Part shown: positions 1 to 9,690 of the stretch, in pieces
Numbering within the stretch: position 1 is the first letter of the stretch
How the letters are laid out: the number at the start of each line of letters is the position of its first letter
Origin: Zanthoxylum bungeanum
Taxonomy: Eukaryota > Streptophyta > Magnoliopsida > Sapindales > Rutaceae
Length of the DNA stretch: 64,000 nt
Direction: 5' to 3'
NCBI GenBank assembly: GCA_019454045.1
Contig: SKCR01025323.1
Span: 186,001 to 250,000, forward strand
The notes under the pieces: model-generated
The model's input: only the letters and a program-made list of their open reading frames with translations
Database searches by the model: none
Told to the model about the DNA's origin: nothing
Translations under genes and position numbers: made by a program

Positions 1-1141
1 ATCAGGTCGCGGCTGCATAAAAACCTGCGCCATATGCGAAGACCTGACTCGTCCTCTTCCGACTGAGGAATATCATGAACAAATGATGGGCTATCCACCA
101 CAGAAAAAGGGAAAAAAGAAGGAACCCGACAAAGAGTATAGAAATATTCAAAAACAGTGCGAGGGAGGAAAGTAGATGGCCGAATTTGGGCAAAAAGAAG
201 ACCGGCACAAGGATAAGAATGATTGGAATCAATGGTGCCCAAAATAGGGAAATAGGCTCTCAGCCAAAGCTGAACGAGCCACAGAGGGCCAGAGGCAATG
301 GGCGAGGCCCCCGACCGAAGCTGTTTTTGGAGGACGGCCAATCCTCGATAAATAGTGGCTAGCAAGAAGGATGACAGGTCCAAACGACGACCATTGGCAA
401 GGTCTGAAGAGATGGGGAGGTAGCCCGCCACAGGCTTTTGGCTAGGCACACAAATGATGTATTTTCACATCCAATAGTGAATGAAGGTCGTTCGCTCCAA
501 CATCGAAACAGAACCGGCCGATTTCAAAAATGTGCGAAGAAAAGAAGAGTAGGATGAAAAGGACGAAGGGTCCATTGAAGAGGAGGGAAACGGAAGGTTG
601 TGCAAGCCGAGATGGGCGCACCCAGAGGGGCCAGCCCGGTGAGAGCACCGATGTCACGAAGAGTGATAGTAAAGGGACCAACAGGGAAAATGAATACATT
701 GTATTCAGAGGACCAAAAGAGTAAGGAGGTAGGAAACAGGCTGCGGTCAAAAGAGGGCAAGGCCAATGAGAGTTCGATGAAGGAAAGGAAGCCATGCTTC
801 TCTAGAAAGGCACGGGTATCTGCATGCAATAGCATACGTTGGAACCAAGACTCGAACGCGGTGTCGTGTTTGGGCCACGTGTGAATCGAGTTGGATTGAG
901 CCAAATGAGAAATATTAATTGGCTCCGAAAACGGGAGACCAGAAGAGGAAGGGAACTGTTGAGCCAGTGGGGCTGTAGTAATGATGTTGTCTTCAATAAA
1001 AATGGGACCAAGCGCACACTGGCCGCAATTCTCGTTAAGGGTATGAACACCAAAAATGCTCACGGAAGAATCGTTCACCGCCATCTTATAATCAGCAAAA
1101 GTAGAGGAACTGGTTTTGGGGGTAGAGGAAGAAGACGCCAT
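1..1141 (-). pseudogene. Plant mobile domain (PMD) protein pseudogene, antisense in a Ty3-type element, runs off the window
   Basis: Reading leftwards from an ATG at 1141, the product begins MASSSSTPKTSS. It then shows PMD hallmarks: a WFQRML segment, FPVGPFTITLRDIGALTGL, then (after a frame change) YLPISSDLANGRRLDLSSF and GPLWLVQLWLRAYFPIL. PMD proteins descend from transposase-linked genes and also occur as captured ORFs in plant Ty3 retrotransposons; their biochemical role is not established. The first frame ends at a stop at 524-526. Similarity continues in another frame from about 523 with one in-frame TGA (465-467) and is then open to the window edge, so I see one frameshift and one nonsense lesion. 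I chose the 1141 start over the upstream in-frame ATG at 1270 because a TATA box lies at 1227-1233. The downstream LTR on the opposite strand suggests an antisense extra ORF between pol and the 3' LTR. The PMD family is confident; inactivity is inferred from two lesions. Confidence 0.8.
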
Positions 1142-1226
1142 TGATACCAGGAGATCAAGAGTAAGATAGAGACAAGTTTTGCAATGCGAAAAGAAAGTAA
1201 AGAGAAAACCAGAGTGGGCTAAACCC

Positions 1227-1233
1227 TTATATA
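1227..1233 (-). promoter_or_regulatory. TATA box for the PMD reading frame
   Basis: TATATAA reads on the minus strand about 90 bases upstream of the chosen ATG at 1141. This spacing is normal for a plant core promoter and supports that start over the ATG at 1270. Confidence 0.5.
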
Positions 1234-2290
1234 AACAGACGAAGGGTTCAATCTGGGACAGGTGTCGCAACCCGAATCGTCGAAGGATGGAAACAGCGGG
1301 AAAACGGAAAAGGATTAAGGATCACCCTAGACAGGCGTTAGAATATGATTCGCTACAAAAGTGATGTGCGATGAAAGGAGACGCGGAAGTGACATAAAAA
1401 ACGGCTCTTAAATGGGCCTCATGATGAAACATGTTGGGAAGAGTCACGCATTTATTACAGAGGTGAGGGGTTCGCATGGGACTGTAAAAGACGGCCCAAC
1501 CAATTACATGGCGAGAATTTCTCCCCCAGGTTTGTCATACTCTCAGCATCGGCCACTAAATTGGCCAAGCCTCAATATCAGCCTTCAAGAGATCGGCCAA
1601 GCCTCGACATCTCAACATCGGCCTTCATTAGATCGGCCAAATACAGGTGTCAGCATAAATCTCTCCCCGGAAGCATCGCCCAGGCTATCACCATTATTGA
1701 TGCGCGTGAAAAGAAAAGTTGATGTGACAATACCACCAGACTGCAGGTTACTTTCGACAAAGTCAGGCTTAGGGTAGAGAACCTGTCAATCGGTCAGGTA
1801 GCACATGAAAAGAATTGCAAATGGGAACAGTATCATGTCTTGAGAGTATTTAAAAGGAGGAAAGTTGAAGAAGTAGCTTATAAGAAAAACCTCTCTCAAC
1901 CGCCCAGCCAAGGGCCAATCCTACCCAAAACACCTCAGCTTGGTCTTCCATAACCAAGCAAATTCTTTGGTTAACGGATGAAAGGGGAAAGAACAGAAGA
2001 AGCAGAACAGAGCCGGAAAAAAGAGAAGATCTACATGAAACAGAAGCCATCGGAAATGAAAGCTTCTCTTTAATGAGGTGTGAAATGGAATGTAAAAATG
2101 TTAGCTAACGGCCATCCACACGGTGTGAGGTGTGAAATGGAATGTAATGTTGTGGATGGGCTGCATCCGTTAGCAACCGTTGTCCAGGGTCCTATGTGTG
2201 GAAGGTACTGCACCTCCTGGTTGTGGATGGGTTACGCCTGTTGACAGCGGCTGACCGTGTTCCTCTGCGTAGAGGGTGCCGCACTCCTCA

Positions 2291-2411
2291 GCTTCACAGA
2301 TTGTCTGGACTGAGGGATCGGCCGGGTGACTAGCTAGTCGAGGGCGAAAATCCCCGGCTTCACAGATTCTCTAGACTGAGGGATCGGCCGGGTGACTAGC
2401 TAGTCGAGGGC
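2291..2411. repeat. Two-copy tandem repeat, 66-bp period
   Basis: The sequence starting GCTTCACAGATT at 2291 recurs at 2357. Both copies share the core GGATCGGCCGGGTGACTAGC and end in a GTCGAGGGC-type tail, with only a few substitutions. It lies within the untranslated interior of the Ty3-type element. Confidence 0.85.
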
Positions 2412-2553
2412 AAGGAAAGAATGCCCATCGGACCAGCCCTCGATTGGTGTGGTGGTCTTCCCTGAACGAGAAAAGAACGAACCGGGATGGAAAGCCGAAA
2501 AATTCACCTCGATTTTCACTTCAAATTCAATCAAGGTGAATTTGGGGGACAAT

Positions 2554-3090
2554 TATTGACAAAAAAAGAAATGTCACCCTGGAGTGAAATCACCCTATAA
2601 CGAAAGAGTAAAGGACGAAGGCAAGAAGGGCAACGAAAGGAAGAGCGATCAGAGCGATCACTAGGTTAGAGCGAAAAGAACCCAGGACGACCGAAGCAGC
2701 GATTAGAACGAGAACACGTAATGCAGTTGATCCTATGATTACAGCAGTTAAGCAGTTTTCCCTCCACGATCAAGCAGTTGAGACGCATAGCTCAACGGTT
2801 GAAGACACGATCTAGCAGCTGCAGGGAGATACTGGAACTGCCCAAGCAGTTTACAAGTTTCACTATAAAAGCTCACTCATACAAAGAGAAGAGCCTCGAT
2901 CAAATGAAGACTCAAACGAGCATATTTTTTTATTTCTTAGTTTTATAACTTTTAGGACTGTAATTTGTGTGCTTGCGCCCCTTGGAGGCTTATTCACTTA
3001 ATCAAACACCTCTTGCTGGGACTTTGTCTCAAGAGGTTTGAACCTTACTACGTTTCTATTTCTTCTTCGCGCATAAAAATCGCGCAAACA
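2554..3090 (+). mobile_element. Probable 3' LTR of a Ty3-type element
   Basis: This segment directly follows the polypurine tract TTTGGGGGACAA. It contains an LTR-type promoter (ACTATAAAAGCTC near 2864) and a U-rich downstream region, and it ends GCGCAAACA. The first dinucleotide appears mutated (TATTGAC in place of TG). No second LTR or target duplication is visible because the element starts outside the window, so the boundaries are estimates. Confidence 0.45.
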
Positions 3091-3527
3091 CTAACTTAAT
3101 TGTGAATACTGATTTCTAATTAAAAGTGAAATAATATAATACATAAATTAAATATAATTTTTTTTTTACATCAGTCGATAGTATCAATAATTTGTATTCA
3201 TGCTAGTTTTTATTTGCGTTCAGCTGAGTAGGTGAAAAATTAAAGCTTAAAAAAAAGTACATTATTTTAGTAGAAAATTGTTAGCTTAGATGAACGAGGA
3301 AGAAAAGAGAAAGTAGCAGCCCCACAAAGCTAACGAATAGCAATTATGAGACCAGTTGAGACTTTTCAGTTCACTCCGCATATTTCAATCTCTGACCGAC
3401 AGGAAATTTGATAAATTTATAAGATAATTTATATTTTTAATGTAATATTTATAAGTTAATTTATACTCTCAATTAATATTTTATGCTAAATGGTACATAA
3501 TATCCACTCCTCTTACGGTGTAAATTA
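3091..3527. other. AT-rich spacer, no gene seen
   Basis: AT-rich DNA without recognisable coding potential. It ends in TTA at 3525-3527, next to the Harbinger-like terminus, which fits the three-base target duplication of that superfamily. Confidence 0.5.
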
Positions 3528-3690
3528 GAGCATCTCCAACGCACAATAAAAAAATAAAAATAAAAAATGAAAAAGTTTACACTAAAATGATACAAAAAGA
3601 AATCCACCCCAATCCTAACACTGAATTCTACATCAAATCAGTGTTATTAAAATCAAATTGGACCGGCCGGATCAATCGGTCGAACTGAAA

Positions 3691-4885
3691 ACCGACCATG
3701 AATCAGATCCAATCAGGTCAAAGGTGAAAAATCGGTAAAAATCGATGAATCGGACCGGTTCATTTTTTAATTTTTATTTTTTTGTAATTTTTAGTTAAAT
3801 AAAATTATTTTTTACGTAAGCCAATTTTTTGGGCACAGTTCAATCAATCGAACGAGTGACATATTGAATCTTTTATATCACTGGTTTGATCATCAGTCCG
3901 GTTCTGAAAACACTGCATCAAACATACTATTTTTATAATTTTACCCTTCCACTTTATAAACTATATTTTCTTTTATATTATAAACTTTTATAATATTAAT
4001 TTTTAATCATTTTTTTAATTATATTGAAATAAATTAGTGTTAATATATAGAAAATACATAACTTTCAAATTCAATTAAATGAAAAGGATTACTTGAAAAC
4101 ACAAATTAAAACAACATTACACATTCAAAACAATAAAAGGGGTAAAAGAAAGTTAATTTATTAAGATACATTGAGTAAAATATTTACTTAAACGAATTAC
4201 CATATTGATTCCAAATGTGATTAAACTGTGCATTTCAAAGTAATATGTGCGCTTCCTTGTCTTTAATTTTTCTACACCGAATAAAAACCGACCATGAATC
4301 AGATCCAATCAGGTCAAAGGTGAAAAATCGGTAAAAATCGATGAATCGGACCGGTTCATTTTTTAATTTTTATTTTTTTGTAATTTTTAGTTAAATAAAA
4401 TTATTTTTTACGTAAGCCATTTTTTGGGCACAGTTCAATCAATCGAACGAGTGACATATTGAATCTTTTATATCACTGGTTTGATCATCAGTCCGGTTCT
4501 GAAAACACTGCATCAAACATACTATTTTTATAATTTTACCCTTCCACTTTATAAACTATATTTTCTTTTATATTATAAACTTTTATAATATTAATTTTTA
4601 ATCATTTTTTTAATTATATTGAAATAAATTAGTGTTAATATATAGAAAATACATAACTTTCAAATTCAATTAAATGAAAAGGATTACTTGAAAACACAAA
4701 TTAAAACAACATTACACATTCAAAACAAATAAAAGGGGTAAAAGAAAGTTAATTTATTTAAGATACATTGAGTAAAATATTTACTTAAACGAATTACCAT
4801 ATTGATTCCAAATGTGATTAAACTGTGCATTTCAAAGTAATATGTGCGCTTCCTTGTCTTTAATTTTTCTACACCGAATAAAAAA
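3691..4885. repeat. Near-identical tandem duplication, about 596-bp unit
   Basis: The unit beginning ACCGACCATGAATC occurs at 3691-4286 and again at 4287 to about 4885. The copies differ by only a few bases and single-base indels (for example GCCAATTTTTTGG versus GCCATTTTTTGG). The junction is head-to-tail and seamless, and the second copy runs straight into the transposase fragment. Such high identity points to a recent duplication inside the dead transposon, or to an assembly artefact. Confidence 0.92.
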
Positions 4886-5038
4886 TTATTGAAATTGTAT
4901 GATTTCTTCAACAACTATATCAACATCTGGTATGAGGGCTTCCCTCCAATCTCTTATGTCAGCATGTAAATCACGTTCATCCTTAATAATCATATTGTGC
5001 ATTATAATACATGTAGTCATTATATCATGCAATACACG
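4886..5038 (-). pseudogene. PIF/Harbinger transposase, C-terminal fragment
   Basis: Read leftwards from 5038, the frame gives VLHDIMTTCIIMHNMIIKDE and then RDWREALIPDVD, ending in TAA at 4886-4888. The TTCIIMHNMI block is the signature around the last catalytic acidic residue of plant Harbinger DDE nucleases. The preceding part of the gene lies at 9136-9295 on the other side of the inserted element. Family certainty is high; the gene is clearly non-functional. Confidence 0.85.
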
Positions 5039-5391
5039 TGTAACGATCTAGGTTATTTTAGCGTGTCGCGTGAATTTTATTTTTCACGCATGAGGCCGTG
5101 TCCGAATGCAAAGTTCATTACTATGCTAAAAGGGAACTTTTCATAAAAAAATAATAATAATAAAAAATAAAAAAAAAATACTTGTAAAATTTATATTATA
5201 TGAAGCTTGAGGGGTTATTTTAACTCTAGATATTTTTAATATGCTTACACATGTGTAATAATGTGGAATTAACTAGAAAAGTTAAGATTAGAATTTAATC
5301 AATTAAATAAATAAACCCTAGTTATTTTAATCCAAACATACCTTTAATTATTCTAGAAAATTCTAGACATAATAATAGACACCACACATTT

Positions 5392-5413
5392 AATATATAT
5401 ATATATATATATT
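5392..5413. repeat. (AT)n microsatellite
   Basis: A run of alternating AT of about 20 bases, followed shortly by CACACA runs near 5433 and 5490, inside the 4.1-kb LTR-like element. Confidence 0.9.
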
Positions 5414-7382
5414 AAATATACTAAAATATTTACACACACACACGTGGGATTAATGAACACACAAAATTTATACTCACGCACACAGTACACCACACACACA
5501 GAGAGAATTCGTGAAGAAACCAGAAAAGAGAAATAGGACCAAAAACAGTAAGCAGAAAGAAGAAGAAAATGGGCAGAATCACGAGAGAAGACAGGGATCG
5601 AGAAGAAAGAAGCAAAAACAGAAGCTGAAACCGAGAAAAGGAAAATAAAGAAGAACAAAGCAGACCGAAAATGGAGAAGGGAGAAGAAGAGGGAAGCCGA
5701 GAGTGAGAAGCTGAGTAGGAAGGACTGGACCGAGAGAGGAATAAGCAGTTTGTAACAATTTGTAAGTAAATTATGCTGTGATTTCCTTAAGTATAATTAA
5801 TTTTGCCAAATTGGGATTTATTGATAGTTGGGAATTTGATTTAGTGTGTTTGTATTTGAAGGGTTTTTGTTGATTAAGGTTTCAAATTTAGGATTGATTT
5901 TAAAATATGAGATTGAAGGGGATTAGTGAGGTTAAGTAATTTTAAATTTGGGGAAAATTTAATATAAACCCTAGTTTAGAAATTGGAGTGCTGTTGATAA
6001 TATTAGATAGTAAAATGGATAAAATGATAGTTTAATTTTCTTAGGGTAAATTCGGCCATAGGGAGTAGAGGGCTGTTTTGGGGTTAATTTGATAAGTATT
6101 GAGGCATATTGAAGTGTAATTAGGTGTGGTGAACATGGTCAATTATAAATTAAAGTGTAAGTGTGTAAATAATGCACACCAAGTCTTTGATGTATTGTCG
6201 GCCTTGATAGAGTTGAATAATTGATTAAGTTTTAAACCTGATAATATGTATTAATGGTGCAGTTACGTATGGTGATAGAGGATAAATTAAATGAATTCGG
6301 TAATTAGGAATGTAGTGCGTAGCTATTGGGTTGAATGGAAAAGGTTTTGAAACTGGGAAGGGGCCATAGGGTCGGCCACTATAGGCAGTTTGGGGGCTGT
6401 TGAGACTTTAAATTTTAAGGTAATGGCTTTTGATTTCTTGCTCCTCTTGAATTAATTGGCTTAGGAAATTCATTAAAATGGTTGTTTAAATTTTATTCTT
6501 TAAGTATATAGATAAAAGGGTTTGCAAAGTTTCTTTAAAATTTCTTGGATATTTTAGAAATGAATGTTTCTTAATATGATGTGGGGTGGTTGTCGAACGA
6601 TTTCGAGATTATTGAGAAGATATGTGATTCTTGGAGGTATTGGTTGTAGATTATGTTATGAGATACCAAAGGCGATAAGTAGTACATTTCTTAATAAGAA
6701 AGATAGAAAATTGAACGTGTGTATATAATGATATTATAATTATGCCTGTAGGAGTACGAGTTGAAAATGCATATGTGTATATATATACTAATAAATGAAG
6801 TATGTATATGGGTTGTGACATAAGAATGTTTGAGTACAAGACATTATTTGAGAGACGTGCTAAGGTACATTTTGTAATAGTTAAGTTGCATATAGTTATA
6901 GAGTTGACATAGCTTATTATGTAAGTAAGCAGGCATGAAACATGTAGAGTGTATGTAAGACAGTATATATATGTATATCACATAAGGTGATTAAAGAGGA
7001 AAACATATAAAGGGCAGCACGTATATGTTATTAATTTATCATTGTGCACAAACATATTCATGTAGTTATATGTTAACCTAAAGATGAGCATATAAGAAAG
7101 TATGGCAAGGTAGATGGAAACATGAGAAAGGTATGTGCATATTTGTGTATGATGATTTTCAAAATTTAATCAAAGTTATTAATGCTTTTAAAATTCAAAG
7201 TGTTTCTAAGAAAAGTTTTCAGATATTTTTGAGTAAAACGTATTTCAGAAAATGTTTTCTTACAGTTTTAAGATTAAAGTATGAGTTTTATGTTTTCGGG
7301 GCATGAGGGAAAAACTCACCCCAGTATGTAACTTGAGATTCAGTTGGAATTGACGGATACTTTGGAATTGACGGATTCAGAG

Positions 7383-7592
7383 ACATGTGCACATGTTGAG
7401 GACTGAGGGGACGCTCTCAGATCCTCCAGATGGGCTAGGGGGACGGCGATACGTAACGCCCCAAGACCACCAGTTTCAGGGCAGGTATGGCATGCTTTGG
7501 GGGACGGCGATACGTAACGCCCCAATGTCATGGGTTTGCATATCTGGCTCTAGGGCGTATGGGGGGACGACGATACATAACGCCCCCATGCG
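7383..7592 (+). repeat. Array of hairpins with a shared TACGTA-containing apical loop
   Basis: The array opens with the perfect 14-base palindrome ACATGTGCACATGT (7383-7396) and a short hairpin CTGAG...CTCAG (7403-7420). Three units follow with the core GACGGCGATACGTAACGCC or a close variant, at about 7442, 7503 and 7566. Each core is flanked by a different pair of complementary arms: CTAGGGG/CCCCAAG (one mismatch), TTTGGGG/CCCCAA, and CGTATGGGGG/CCCCCATGCG. The loop and spacing are conserved while the stem sequences vary. An equivalent array lies at 54087-54400. Confidence 0.8.
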
Positions 7593-9135
7593 TCAGTTTT
7601 TCAGCAGACACTCAGATATCAGTTTTTCAGAAAAGGAGTTTTGAAATAACGGATTTTCAGAAAACAGTTTTCAGAGACACAGAACTCAGAGAAAGGTTTC
7701 AGCTTTCAGATACAGATTTTAGTTTACAGATATAGTTTTCAGAAAGAGCTTTTAGAAAAGAAAGTTTCCAGAAATAGCAGTTTTATAAGAGATTCAGAAT
7801 TTTAAAGTAGAAACCAGTTTTTAAGTAAAGTTTTCAACAGAGAATTTTCATAAAGATTTCAGAAAGCATTTTCTAAAAGTATAGCATGTTAAAGTAGAGT
7901 ATAGTTTACAAGTCATGCATATGAATCATACATTCTAGTAATTTATCTGAGATGCATATAGTTGATGTTAATGCATTATAGCACTAGTACATTCACATGT
8001 AAGTTTTTCAGAAAAAGGTTTTAAAGTAATAGTTCATAAAAGCATGACATGATTGCATCGAAATGTATATATGGTTAATATTTGTGTGTGACATGTTTAT
8101 ATAGAAGTAACATTTTGCAAAATACTAGTGCATGATAGCATGATTTTATCTAAAGGTATATATGTTGATGATGATTGTATGAGTTGTATGTTTACTTAGA
8201 AAGAACATATTGTAAAGATGCTAGAACATGATGATACGATAACATATGTATATATACATGGTTGGTGATAGTGGATTAAATGTTTAACAGAAATAGAATT
8301 TTAGTATAACCGATTTGATGATATTTCAAGATAGTAAAAGAAAGTTATTATAATTATCTAATCCAGACTAGCTTAGAGTATACAGAAAGGTAAAGAGAAG
8401 AATCAGAGTAGCGCAGCAGAAGTGTGATGGATCTTAATCTGTTAGTTAGTAAAGTAGAACTTGATGTATTTAATATGAGTGATTAATATGGATGTAGTAA
8501 ACAGAAGTTAAAGTATGTATGTGTGTGTTCAGATAAAAAGATCAGTAGCAAGTTATATGGAAATAAAATGGATAAAAGTAATATGGCTAAATCAGACTTG
8601 TAAATATTTGCATGGTCACATAGACGGTTTAGGTTAATACAGAAACAGGATTCAGACTTTGCATGTGTTTGATGCTCAAGGAATGAGCATAGTTACTTAC
8701 TGAGTCTTATGACTCACACCCCAACAGTGTTTGAGTTTTGCAGGTTGGTGACCTGATCGGTCAACCACAGTCTTCAGAGCTTGAGGAGCCGAGTAGCAGC
8801 ATTGCAGTCAGCCAGTCACCAGGTCTTGGGAGTATTAGAGTCAAGTTGTATAAGTGTAGTTGTAAAAGAATTTGTGTTGTATAAGTTAACTGTAAAAGTT
8901 TTTATTTATACGCATTTTTGGGCATGGAGCCCAGTTGGATTATGACTTGAGTTGGTTATTTAGTGTTAGACTGTGTGTTGGGCCCTATAGGTTGTATTGA
9001 GATGCTGGACTTTGATCCAGGTTGCATGACTTTTAGCAGAGGTTATGCCGAATTTTCGTCAAGAGTCAGAGACTTATGGAGGCAGGATTAGTCTGTCTCC
9101 TGCCGGTAGCATCTTGGCTTAGGCGGGATGTTACA

Positions 9136-9295
9136 ACACACGTTTATCCCAAAAACGTCTCGGACACGTTTATCCCAAATCGTGATTGTAAAATTCCAAA
9201 TGCTCTTTCTATATCTTTCTGACATCGTTCTTTTTTATTTGCAAACAACTGTTTCTTCATACCCGTAGGATGGTGAATAGATTTGACATGAATCT
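9136..9295 (-). pseudogene. PIF/Harbinger transposase, internal fragment
   Basis: On the minus strand the frame reads MKKQLFANKKERCQKDIERA then FGILQSRFG. The KDIERAFGILQSRF block is a conserved Harbinger nuclease motif lying shortly before the C-terminal block found at 4886-5038. The frame breaks near the insertion, and the word CACGTTTATCCCAAA occurs twice (about 9140 and 9168), suggesting local duplication. Upstream coding beyond 9295 is not recognisable. Confidence 0.8.
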
Positions 9296-9372
9296 AGCCA
9301 CTCATGAAGCATTAGGCACAACCAACATCAATAAAGAACCATTGCAAATTTGGACAACCATTTGCATATTAA

Positions 9373-9690
9373 TGACATAATATAGCTTATATAGCAAACG
9401 AATGAAAATCCTAAAATGCAAGATAATAGGAATCCTAATCTAATAAGCTAAAATGTCGCCCACTCAAGCCCACAGAACTTAAACTACCTCATGCACCATT
9501 AATCATGTGTTTTCCTAGCTAAACTAGGAAACCCTAAATTTACCCTTGAGCACACGCCTCCTACATGCAAGGTACATACACGTGTGTTTCATAATCTAAA
9601 TAGATTGTCTTTGAATTTAAAATAAAATAAAATAAATATCCAGCCCTTTTACATTAACCAAAAAAAACATAAAAAAAAAACTATCTAGTC
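9373..9690 (-). mobile_element. Truncated 3' LTR of the minus-strand Ty3/gypsy element
   Basis: From ATTAATGACATAATATAGC onward this matches 13055-13152 continued at 32507-33065, which is the second LTR of the element. Similarity begins abruptly near 9373, so the distal end of this LTR is missing. It also preserves the empty target site (TAAACTAC, 9480-9487) of the MITE present in the other LTR copy. Confidence 0.7.

Larger units (their letters stand above)
1142..2553. other. Non-coding stretch between the PMD frame and the polypurine tract
   Basis: I see no convincing gene here. Short direct repeats built on GATCGGCCAAGCCTC lie at about 1543-1645. A short direct repeat (GAGGTGTGAAATGGAATGTAA) begins near 2075 and again near 2127, and flanks an inverted pair GCTAACGGCCATCCACA / TGTGGATGGGCTGCATCCGTTAG. 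The right edge, at about 2541-2553, is TTTGGGGGACAA, a typical polypurine tract. The whole stretch is read as the 3' untranslated interior of a plus-strand Ty3-type element. Confidence 0.45.
5039..9135 (+). mobile_element. 4.1-kb non-coding LTR-like element (solo LTR or LARD-like), Ty3 type
   Basis: It starts TGTAACGATC and ends GGGATGTTACA, so the ends are imperfect inverted repeats of TG...CA type. ACACG precedes it (5034-5038) and recurs just beyond the right end (9138-9142), offset by two bases in an AC run. It splits a Harbinger transposase. I find no gag or pol inside. The sequence is AT-rich, with many TTTTCAGAAA-like words near 7600-7860 and a hairpin array at 7383-7592. Related pieces at 47442-49400, 53920-55109 and 55110-56050 show that it is a family. 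The terminal sequences resemble Del/Tekay-type chromovirus LTRs. Whether it is a solo LTR or a large derivative without genes cannot be decided here. Confidence 0.65.
3528..9295 (-). mobile_element. PIF/Harbinger element, interrupted and degenerate
   Basis: The left end GAGCATCTCCAACGC preceded by TTA matches the terminal repeats typical of plant PIF/Harbinger elements. Transposase remnants on the minus strand lie at 4886-5038 and 9136-9295, and they join logically once the LTR-like element at 5039-9135 is removed. The opposite terminus is not seen; a gypsy LTR fragment begins near 9373. The interior also contains a recent 596-bp tandem duplication. Confidence 0.6.

Noticed and set aside
1850..2050. 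66-codon minus-strand frame starting MASVSCRSS with a hydrophobic stretch
   Set aside because: No homologue recognised and it lies in the untranslated interior of a Ty3-type element.
5353..5658. Hydrophobic 101-codon minus-strand frame
   Set aside because: It comes from GA-rich and microsatellite sequence (AT and CA runs) in a non-coding LTR; the apparent membrane segments are compositional.
7387..7735. Overlapping frames across the hairpin array
   Set aside because: The repeated GGRRYVTPQ-like peptide is a by-product of the repeated DNA core; the hairpin structure explains the pattern better.
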